Positions 58,101 through 64,000 of a stretch of 64,000 bases of DNA are shown in pieces; the stretch's first letter is position 1; the number at the start of each line of letters is the position of its first letter. The notes below the pieces were generated by a model. The model had not been told where the DNA came from. It saw nothing but the letters and a program-made list of their open reading frames with translations, and did no database searches. The position numbers and the translations under genes are program-made. This stretch comes from Aurelia coerulea (lineage: Eukaryota > Cnidaria > Scyphozoa > Semaeostomeae > Ulmaridae): assembly GCA_039566865.1 (NCBI GenBank), contig CM076953.1, positions 682,001 through 746,000 on the forward strand. The letters run 5' to 3'.

Positions 58101-59114
58101 TTTCAAATGACTAAAAGTTCGTGATGAAAATAGTGGCATTACGTAATCGAATCAGCAAAAATTTACACACTACGCATGCGTTCATAGTCCCCGAGGGGAT
58201 ATCCACGTCCTCGTCAACTTGAGCTTGCACGTATCCCCAACACCAAGAACTTTCTTCTCGTTTATGAAATAAATGAAAGTGAATAAAAACTTTAGAATAT
58301 GCTTTTCGAGCTTGTGCATTTCGTTTGCTCTTTCTATATAAAAGCTCGTCCACTTCTTGACGGTGACTCGTTTCTTCACTACAGTTTCAATCCCACCTAC
58401 GAAATTTCCGACTTTTAAGAAAATTTCCGAGTCTTATCGAATTGGGGGGGCAATTGCCCCCCCCCAACCCCCCCATAAATTCCGCCACTGCTAGTGTTCT
58501 TGTAAGGTTGAACAACTCCAAAACTGTTCCATATTTTGATATATTTGATATCGATGGTTCTTTCAGAAGAGCTGAACCTGACTTTGCAAAATGTGCAGCA
58601 AAGTCTATTGTATTTAAAACAATGACCAATTGTTTTCCTATTGTTATCCCTGAAATCGCACGTGAAATTCTTTGTTACGTGCGCACAACAACGTTTCTAA
58701 CCAGGAACCTTTGGAAGGAGGGTTGCTATGCCGTTTTCGAGGCCAGGAAGGGGCGGGGAGCAAGCCCTCTTCTGAGAACCTATACTTGATTCATTAATTA
58801 TAATTAATTGTGAAAAAGGAGATGACTGATACTGGAAAGATATTTTTTGCAAAATTTGCTCTCAGGAGAGTGCATTCACACTTCATTTACTCAAAGAATT
58901 TACATGCAATTAGGCCTTTTTACTCACCTGTCCTTTCGGAAGAGCGTCAGGCAGAGCTTCCGATGCAAATTCACTTCCAAAGCCAGAAAGATACTACAAA
59001 GGAAAAAATAATTGCTTAAAACATTGCACCACATTTTAAACTAAAATGAAAGCATCAATAAACATTCATAAATATAATAATAGATACCTTTTCTGGTGGT
59101 TTAAAATCAGACAT
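44571..59114 (-). CDS. HGD: Homogentisate 1,2-dioxygenase, complete, 14 exons
   Basis: Cytosolic Fe(II) enzyme of tyrosine/phenylalanine breakdown; it opens the ring of homogentisate to give maleylacetoacetate. Exons in coding order: 59088-59114, 58928-58993, 56753-56841, 56171-56276, 55632-55682, 54807-54898, 54323-54437, 53875-53974, 52544-52668, 51698-51802, 50002-50128, 49565-49617, 49167-49295, 44571-44717. They join in phase to 443 aa (human about 445) with GT-AG introns. Recognisable blocks are YLSGFGSEF (10-18), [78 protein letters not shown] and [17 protein letters not shown]. Iron ligands correspond to H334, E340 (YYHRNCMSE) and H370 (MTPHGPDAE). The proposed catalytic base is H291 (SFDH), and Y349 matches the active-site tyrosine. 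Most exon lengths (89, 106, 92, 100, 125, 105 and 127 nt) match those I recall for human HGD. Introns 2, 5, 6, 8, 10 and 13 contain mobile elements, but no coding damage is visible. The start ATG codes for MSDFKPPEK and is the only in-frame candidate next to exon 2. Confidence 0.97.
45510..45715 (-). mobile_element. AATAGACCTTTTAGC-family MITE copy, minus orientation, in HGD intron 13
   Basis: Holds the reverse-complement core CTATCACTATTGTGCACGTT and a TAGAATAGGCAAAACGTC end; the other end is GGCCTTTTAGC. Confidence 0.75.
46180..46606 (-). pseudogene. LINE C-terminal fragment and 3' tail in HGD intron 13
   Basis: The minus-strand frame ending with TAA at 46385 reads [20 protein letters not shown], then [20 protein letters not shown] and [17 protein letters not shown]. 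The H-x3-C-x2-Y-x2-LR pattern is the C-terminal end of many LINE reverse transcriptases. The 3' side ends in ATGAAATGAAATG, a short-repeat tail. Confidence 0.8.
46752..47265 (+). pseudogene. LINE C-terminal fragment (plus strand) in HGD intron 13
   Basis: 46752-46964 reads [20 protein letters not shown], then [20 protein letters not shown] and [20 protein letters not shown], a strong match to the conserved LINE ORF2 C-terminus (RVRT...Y.G...W..LP...R...S...FK..IK.W). A C tract (46729-46742) precedes it. The following 300 bp are probably its 3' UTR. Confidence 0.85.
47637..47817 (-). mobile_element. Diverged AATAGACCTTTTAGC-family MITE copy in HGD intron 13
   Basis: Ends AATAGACCTTTCAGC and GCTAAAAGATCTATT; the inner GCTAGAGCTTCTATCCCTGC and GAACATTCGAAGATTCTAC match the family core in reverse complement. 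Confidence 0.8.
48004..49075. mobile_element. 1.07-kb nonautonomous element with ~200-bp TIRs and TA duplication, HGD intron 13
   Basis: Left CACTCCCGTCACGAGAGTAT is mirrored by CACTCCCGTCACGAAAGTAT read inverted from 49075. The TIRs stay similar for about 200 bp (GACAGCTGAAACAAAATGGC, CCCTTCGACCCC, CGATCACGCAA). TA flanks both ends (48002-48003 and 49076-49077). The interior codes for nothing recognisable. TA targets suggest the Tc1/mariner superfamily. Confidence 0.85.
49078..49158. repeat. ATCA tetranucleotide microsatellite beside HGD exon 13
   Basis: About 20 perfect copies of ATCA/TCAA run up to 8 bp from the exon 13 splice donor (intron starts at 49166 on the minus strand). It also abuts the end of the 48004-49075 element. 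The repetitive Ile/Asn/Gln/Ser ORFs here are artefacts. Confidence 0.97.
50455..50525 (+). mobile_element. Right-end fragment of the AATAGACCTTTTAGC MITE family, HGD intron 10
   Basis: Only the last 70 bp remain: GTCGTTCGATTCTGATTCTT and TTAGAATAGCTAAAGGTCT. Confidence 0.65.
50560..50670. repeat. Dispersed repeat shared with 53380-53755
   Basis: GGCCCATTATGCATGCTGCA and CCCCTAGTTTAACGTCCCTT recur near 53695-53750 with a few changes, and in part near 11780. Probably part of an unidentified retroelement 3' region. Confidence 0.65.
50816..51612. mobile_element. 797-bp mariner-type MITE (CCGGGTGTCTCA ends) in HGD intron 10
   Basis: Left CCGGGTGTCTCAGAAAAAAG and inverted right CCGGGTGTCTCAAAAAGGGT share a long imperfect TIR (ACCCTTTTGA, AACAAG, TAAATTT, CTTCAACTT). 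TA flanks both ends (50814-50815 and 51613-51614). No transposase ORF. Confidence 0.85.
52290..52400. repeat. Polypyrimidine tract in HGD intron 9
   Basis: About 110 bp of almost pure C/T on the plus strand (TTTTCCTTTTTCCCTTTCCT and similar), i.e. polypurine on the HGD coding strand. Low-complexity sequence. Confidence 0.8.
53038..53320. mobile_element. AATAGACCTTTTAGC-family MITE enlarged by an internal insertion, HGD intron 8
   Basis: Ends ACCGTTTAGCTATTCTAAG and TTAGAATAGCTATAAAAGGT. The family core is replaced or extended by a block that folds on itself (ATCTTTCTCGAAAGATATAT; CTATCTTTCTCGAGAGAGAT). About 280 bp against 165-185 for other copies. Confidence 0.65.
53380..53755. repeat. Retroelement-like 3' tail and dispersed repeat in HGD intron 8
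   Basis: TTCTTGTAAATATTTATATTGAATAA resembles the 3' end of the LINE copy at 26270-26280 and stops in an A-rich run. The following GCTAATTTACGCCCACTATG block is shared with 50600 and 11780. Confidence 0.55.
54510..54725. mobile_element. Partial copy of the 17741-18343 MITE family in HGD intron 6
   Basis: Shares TTTGAAGGTTTCTTGAAGG, GACCATTAAAT, CTTGATATCCAGG and GTGGCCTTTCAAAC with the right half of that element, ending near TTTACTCATCTGGTA. Confidence 0.7.
54935..55468. mobile_element. 534-bp Tc1/mariner-type element (CAGTAAAAACC ends), HGD intron 5
   Basis: Left CAGTAAAAACCCACACATAA and inverted right CAGTAAAAACCAGTGTATAA continue to GAACCTA in both. TA flanks both sides (54933-54934 and 55469-55470). 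It carries a LINE C-terminal fragment (55205-55363). Confidence 0.8.
55205..55363 (-). pseudogene. LINE reverse transcriptase C-terminal fragment inside a MITE
   Basis: Minus-strand frame reads [20 protein letters not shown], then [20 protein letters not shown] and [13 protein letters not shown] (53 codons). This is the conserved LINE ORF2 tail. Either the LINE inserted in the TIR element or the element captured it. Confidence 0.8.
56897..58490. mobile_element. 1.6-kb hAT-type element with perfect 8-bp duplication CTAGTGTT, HGD intron 2
   Basis: Left CAGTGGCGGAAATT and inverted right CAGTGGCGGAATTT are flanked by CTAGTGTT at 56889-56896 and 58491-58498. CAGTGGCGGA termini with 8-bp duplications are classic hAT features. 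G-rich tracts lie just inside both ends (56924-56930, 58443-58477). Inside, CGGGGACTATGAACGCATGC (57574) and its inverse (about 58174-58193) mark a further inverted-repeat element of about 620 bp. No transposase was recognised. It accounts for most of the 2.09-kb intron. Confidence 0.9.
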
Positions 59115-60039
59115 TTTGATTGCAGTTTGCCTCGACGTGGCTCAGATTAGGCCGTCCTGTTGATTTCTTGTTTGTGAACGAGGCGTATGAAGGCGTGTCA
59201 AAATGTGCACGTGATGATGTGAATTTGTAAAAAGAACTGGGATGACTAACCTGGGTACCAGAGCCTTAAAATTAGAAGGAAATTGAAAATTAGGAAAAGT
59301 AACTTTCTTTCCTTCCTTATTTTTTTTTATTCCATTATTTTTTGGCTCTGGTACCCAGGGTATAGGATGACGTAAGTTGTAGAGTATTTTGTATTGAATT
59401 GTATTTAGAATTGATTGATAAATGAATGAAACTGAAACTGTACTTGAATGCTGTTTTGGGCAAAATATACCTCGGATATACCTCATCAGACTCATCACAG
59501 TGTTCCTAACAGATGTCAACTGATTGTTGCTGAAATAAAAGCTGTACCTCTCCAAGAAAGGGGCAAATTACTAGTGAAATTATGGAAGAAACATCTTATA
59601 AACAAGAAACATATATCAGAACAGATATATGGTGCTAAATATCTTGTCTTTTTTGCATCCGAACTTCATTTATACAGTTTATTCGTACAACTTTCTACCA
59701 TCATTATCAGAACAGAGATATACAGATTTGATCGTGTCCATCAAATAGAATTTAGCTCAATTTTAAAATGTTCCTTCCTCGATAGTTAACTTGAACATAG
59801 ATACCTACCTAATTGGTCACATTGGTGCTTTGAGGGTTAAATATTAATCTTGAAAGTTCAAATTTTACAAACCTTAAAGATATAATGTCCATTACATCTG
59901 TGATGTTCTTCATCCAAACTTGTCTTGTATCTATTCAACATTCTCAGAACGAAACCGTCACAATATTGCAGACATGTGATTAATGCATGTGCTATCTTTT
60001 TCTTTCGGTGCTAGTATACTTTTAAAATCCAGCAAGAAC

Positions 60040-60480
60040 ACAAGTTCCAGATTCACCGCTTCAGTACAAGAGAACAAGTTTTGTAGGATTTCCAAACTGC
60101 TTGAAGATAATTTGCTTTCTGCTAGGTTCGATGCAACATTCATTGAGACAGCTTCCAGAATCGTAATTTCAGTGCAATTTATAAACTCTTTGGGAATGGT
60201 GATGGTATATCTGTCATAAAAAGGTTGGTTGGCTTGGATGAACTCTGCTGCCTCGATACTACACTTACTACGCCGAGGCCACTTCTAGAATCACAGTTTC
60301 CGTACAATTTATGAACTCGTTGGGGATGGTAATGACATCCTGACACATTTGTAACAAAACACTTGATTTGATTCGATTAGGTCTGCTGGCTCGATGCTGC
60401 ACTTAACTACCCTAAGACCACTTCCAGATTCGCAGTTCAAACACAAGAAACAATTGAAGTAGGATTTCCGAGGTGCTTAG
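60040..60480. repeat. Degenerate tandem repeat in the HGD-PDXK spacer
   Basis: A block like CACTTCCAGAATCGCAGTTT-CAGTACAATTTATGAACTC-TTGGGAATGGT recurs near 60150, 60280 and 60420, with intervening CTGCTGGCTCGATGCTGCAC. Unit about 130-150 bp, strongly diverged. Confidence 0.6.
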
Positions 60481-61658
60481 AGATGCACTATATTCGACAG
60501 TGAGAAAAATCGATCATAAGTGAGAAGGTTGATTGAAAACAGCTCTAAATAGTCGTATTAATTAATCAAATGAGGTTTTAATATCTCTAAGCCTCGGTGA
60601 TGCTAAAGTGTCACATTTTAAAATCAAAATTGGATTCTACATAGTTGGAAAGTGATCGCTTTAGTTTTTGTTGTAAATGTAGTGAACATTGAATTAATTG
60701 ATGAGTGTTTTACGCAAACTTGTGGTCAAAGAAAGAGCTGACTGAAACAAGCAGACATCGATAAGAAAAGTTGCAAAATATGAAATCAGTCTAGTCTTGG
60801 ATCTCTAAGGTCGTAATAACAGTCAAGTTGATTGTTTTTCTCACATGGAGTTTGCTGCTTCTGTTGTTTTGGCTTGAAGTTGAGAAGGAACAGAAATTGC
60901 AATCTGAAAACTAACTGAAAGAGACATTGTCAACCCCAGGGCTGAAATTATGGCTATGATATGTTTTGGCATAAAATATAGTCAAATTGATATGTTTGGG
61001 TTGTTTAGAGGGTCATTTACAGATGTCAAAGTGTAGAATGAGCTGATATTTTTAGGTTGCAATGAAGCTAAACTGATATTTTTGGGTTACCTGAATATTA
61101 TTTGGACTGACCTAGGTTGTCAACCAGGGTTTTGCGGGCACACTGAAATTTCTGACTGTCTAAAAATCACATTTGGCCGAAGCAGAAACCATGGATTCAC
61201 ACTGCAGTAGTAGAACTGACAAAACAGATTTACTTTTTACTTAAAGTGTTCTATAAGTTCAACTACTGCACTAATGATCCAATTGTTTTTGTTTAGGCCA
61301 AATTTGAGTTGAGACAGTCTGGAAATGTAGCGTGCCTGCAAAGGAACCTGGGTGAAAATGCCTCTTTAAAGACATGAACGAACCTATGAGTCCACAAACA
61401 GTACGCATGGCTTTAATATGCTATTGATTAATGGCTAAAGAATTTTACCACAGACACTACAAATTGTTCTCGTTTTTAACAGAAAAATTTCCATAAATCC
61501 TAAAATACGCTAATAGGAAAAAAAATCGTACCAAAGTAAAAAAGATAGCTTTATCTCTTTTAGAGCACTTTCATACAGTTTAGAAATTAACAGTACTTTA
61601 TATGAATAAACCAGCATATACTCGACATTACCCATGATTACAAAATTGTGTCCTAAAT
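60481..61658. other. Intergenic spacer 3' of PDXK
   Basis: No ORF, repeat or RNA gene recognised. It includes the probable PDXK 3' UTR next to 61659. Confidence 0.4.
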
Positions 61659-63511
61659 TTAGCTAATTTCCTCAGCTTTGAACAAATCTTTTGGGTTTCT
61701 TATATCATCTAAACTCTCGATTAATCTCAGTTCACGTTGAAATGCATTTGGTTTATTTCCTGGACCAGCCATTTCTGTAAATGAAAAAATAACAATTTCT
61801 TGATATTTTTGGAATCTAAACCTATACTGACAATCGCTAACAAATCTTATATTATTCTACAACATAGCCTTGAAGAACATTTCAAAATTATATTCTGCTC
61901 AGTCAACGAGAATGTTTTTGCTTGAAAACGCTGACAGCTGACAGTATCTCTTTGGCTTAACTGGTCAGAGCAAAATAGTGGCATGATTTCGGAGCGAAAA
62001 TTAAAGGTAAGGAAAATTGCAGAGTCCTTTGCAAGTTTGCAATAAATTTCAAAATGTGACCATTAGTTATGATCATTGAAAGAGGACAATAAACCGGCAG
62101 TTTCTTGAAATACTAGCAGGATGAAAACTGTACCACTGAGCCTGACACTATAAGGCACAGTGCACCAATGAAGAGAAATAGCACTTACGTATCATTGCCT
62201 CGTGTGTTCTCTTTAAAACAAGATGAATCGCCGAAATTGTCTTTTCACATGCAGTCTGAAAGAGAGAAGGCAATAATCTCGTTATGTCATCTTTGAAAGA
62301 AATGTTTCTTGCACATCTGAACAAATAAACACAGTAGCCACATATAATCCTGGTGCACATGTACCTATCTTCTTTGTTTTCAAGTCAATTCCAAGAGAGA
62401 AATACATGAGCCTCAATTTCTCTCAACCTCAGCTCTTCCATTGTGTAAGAGAGTTAGGAATATCACTCTCCAACCGAGGTAAATTTGCAAATTCATTTCT
62501 ATACTGTTTTTATATCACAGATAAAACAACCCCGGGAAAACAACTAAACTACAACGAAATATAAATATTCTGTGGCTGCCATAACTGGAAAGGACATGAT
62601 GTCATCGAGTTCCAACTACGGAAGCCACTTGCATCAATGAAGAAATATAAATTAAATTTAAGAAAAGAACAACTCGGGCGTCTCAGAAAGAAGAACTCCC
62701 TCCACCTTATAGCAGATAATTGACTCTAACGAACAAGCACAGATCGATGCAATACCTAAAGATAACATGAAGATTATGTAGTATACCAGATCGGCTATTC
62801 GTGATACAAACAGAAGTACTTCTTTACAAGACACCCTCTACAAAACCACAAATAAAACGAAAATGTTGCTGCTGTTTCGTGCTTAACTTTAATTTGAAAA
62901 CCTTTTCGTATTTTTGATAAAATAAATTGTTGCTTCAAGGATGATTCGATTGATAATGGCATTATACTGCGAGTCCCCGAACAGAAGCAAATCACACAAG
63001 GGTTTCTCATCTAGATTGACATATAAACCAGGAATTTCAGAGAGTTGATCAAAAATTTGCATATACGCTATCAAGAGAAGGGAAACGACCTTTGTCTGCA
63101 GCAATAATCTATAAGACAGCAGATTTGATACAAAAAATATCTGTTGCGAGATTCAGTGATTCAGCCTTCATCAAACAGCAGTAACGATATCATGGGACCT
63201 TTCCAATCGTTTCACTAGACAATATAAAGTATATAATAAAAATATCTTCAGAAAAGAATTATCAAATGTGTAAAAATTAATCATACCTTGAGACTTTCTG
63301 GATATTTTGTCATCCAAGCCAATAACATCGAAGAAAATAAATCCCCTGTCCCTGTAAATATTGCATCGATCTTTGGCATCGATAATCTTGCACGTTTGAT
63401 GCCATTATCTGATTTTGAGCTCGCAAGTAAGACGAGAGTGTTTTCTTTTCCTATTTCAGTACTTGAAATGATTACAGTTTTTGTTCCTTTGGTATGAAGA
63501 ACGTCCATAGC
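61659..63511 (-). CDS. PDXK: Pyridoxal kinase, C-terminal three exons (5' part outside window)
   Basis: ATP-dependent kinase that phosphorylates pyridoxal, pyridoxine or pyridoxamine for PLP salvage (ribokinase fold, cytosolic). Visible coding exons: 63287-63511 (75 codons), 62189-62255 and 61659-61774, which ends in TAA. They join in phase to 135 residues. The first exon begins AMDVLHTKGTKTVIISS, like the human AMDMLHSMGPDTVVITS region. It holds the conserved IFTGTGDLFSSMLLAW block, in which GTGD carries the catalytic aspartate (residue 57 of the visible part). The second exon reads TACEKTISAIHLVLKRT, and the last contains QRELRLIESLDDIRNP, matching the family C-terminus. The animal enzyme is about 310 aa, so roughly 175 N-terminal residues should lie beyond 64000. 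No further exon is seen between 63512 and 64000. The 1.03-kb intron 62256-63286 holds a LINE fragment. Confidence 0.95.
62889..63104 (-). pseudogene. Probable LINE C-terminal fragment in PDXK intron
   Basis: The frame ends CDLLLFGDSQYNAIINRIIL followed by EATIYFIKNTKRFSN-stop. LLFGD-(x)n-N-x2-IL-x-ATI-x-FI-x2-TKRF resembles the last segment of many invertebrate LINE ORF2 proteins. Upstream residues are not clearly assignable, so this is weaker than the other LINE calls. Confidence 0.5.
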
Positions 63512-63664
63512 CTAAAAAAGAAATAAATTCATTGACGCTGTAATAATAACGGGTGCGCCAAAAAAGTTCAGACGTTTGGAAAATCGTAGTAACTAGATAC
63601 CCTCACTACGCAAAGACCCTTAAGTTACGCTCATCTCATTGAAGTGAATTGATGTTGCTGTTGT

Positions 63665-63805
63665 CGCAAAACATTTTGATATATTACTGTGTAGAATTTT
63701 CGAATGAGAACAAAAGCAATAGAATCTCCAAGGCCATTCGTATCAAAATGTATAAAGATATCGTTCGATCCAGGCTCTTTTTAAGGTAGCTAAAAGGACT
63801 ATGGT
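63665..63805 (+). mobile_element. AATAGACCTTTTAGC-family MITE fragment
   Basis: Core GTGTAGAATTTTCGAATGAG, CGTTCGATCCAGGCTCTTTT and right end AGGTAGCTAAAAGGACTAT. A separate mariner-like terminus (CGGGTGCGCCAAAAAAGTTC) lies upstream at 63549. Confidence 0.65.
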
Positions 63806-63825
63806 GACTCTAGACCCCCTCTAAA

Positions 63826-63880
63826 CGGTGGGCGGTGACGTCGGTGGGCAGTGACGTCGGTGGGCAGTGACGTCGGTAGT
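63826..63880. repeat. 16-bp tandem repeat (CGGTGGGCAGTGACGT), about 3 copies
   Basis: CGGTGGGC starts at 63826, 63842 and 63858, with a partial copy at 63874. It is followed by a block (CATCCAATGTGAAACCG) shared with LINE 3' UTRs at 15809 and 26045, so it probably belongs to a LINE tail. Confidence 0.75.
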
Positions 63881-64000
63881 CATTGTCGTTTGCTTAGCTA
63901 GGATCCTGTTGTTCAGTATTATGGTCTATGATGGCCCAACATCCAATGTGAAACCGATTCTATCTAGTATTTATCAGTAAAAATCGTTCGTCTCAAGTAA

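Overview
This is AT-rich animal nuclear DNA. Genes are split into short exons with GT-AG introns, and mobile elements are dense. There are no operons, no bacterial-type genes and no CRISPR array. The retrotransposon fragments and terminal-inverted-repeat (TIR) elements look like those of an early-branching invertebrate, and a cnidarian is my best guess. That assignment is tentative, because no species marker is present.

Three protein-coding genes can be rebuilt exon by exon, all on the minus strand. (1) 24570-40062 encodes a complete concentrative Na+/nucleoside cotransporter (SLC28/CNT family): 10 exons, 631 aa. (2) 44571-59114 encodes a complete homogentisate 1,2-dioxygenase (HGD): 14 exons, 443 aa, all iron ligands present. 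(3) 61659-63511 holds the last three exons of pyridoxal kinase (PDXK); its 5' part lies beyond the right edge. In all three, frame and phase are continuous across every junction. Each works in small-molecule metabolism (nucleoside uptake, tyrosine breakdown, vitamin B6 salvage), but nothing in the sequence suggests they are co-regulated.

Layout. 1-24.5 kb has no recognisable host gene. It holds LINE reverse-transcriptase relics, tRNA-derived SINEs, DNA-transposon remnants, two tandem arrays with units near 112 bp, an AAT microsatellite next to a LINE poly(A) tail, and a 365-bp foldback element. 24.5-40 kb is the transporter gene; its 5.1-kb intron 6 contains DNA elements nested inside one another, one with a perfect 8-bp target-site duplication (TSD). 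40-44.5 kb holds a CCAAT-rich presumed promoter, a near-perfect 0.92-kb palindrome, and several copies of a short MITE. 44.5-59 kb is HGD; its introns carry hAT-like and mariner-like elements with intact TSDs. 59-64 kb is spacer plus the PDXK 3' end.

I found no clearly new gene system. The strongest unusual signals are the long palindrome at 41082-42002, the foldback element at 19476-19840 whose ends are themselves hairpins, the nested elements in transporter intron 6, and two unrelated-looking satellites that share a unit of about 112 bp. Exon coordinates come from reading splice sites and translating by hand. I ran no database search or alignment.
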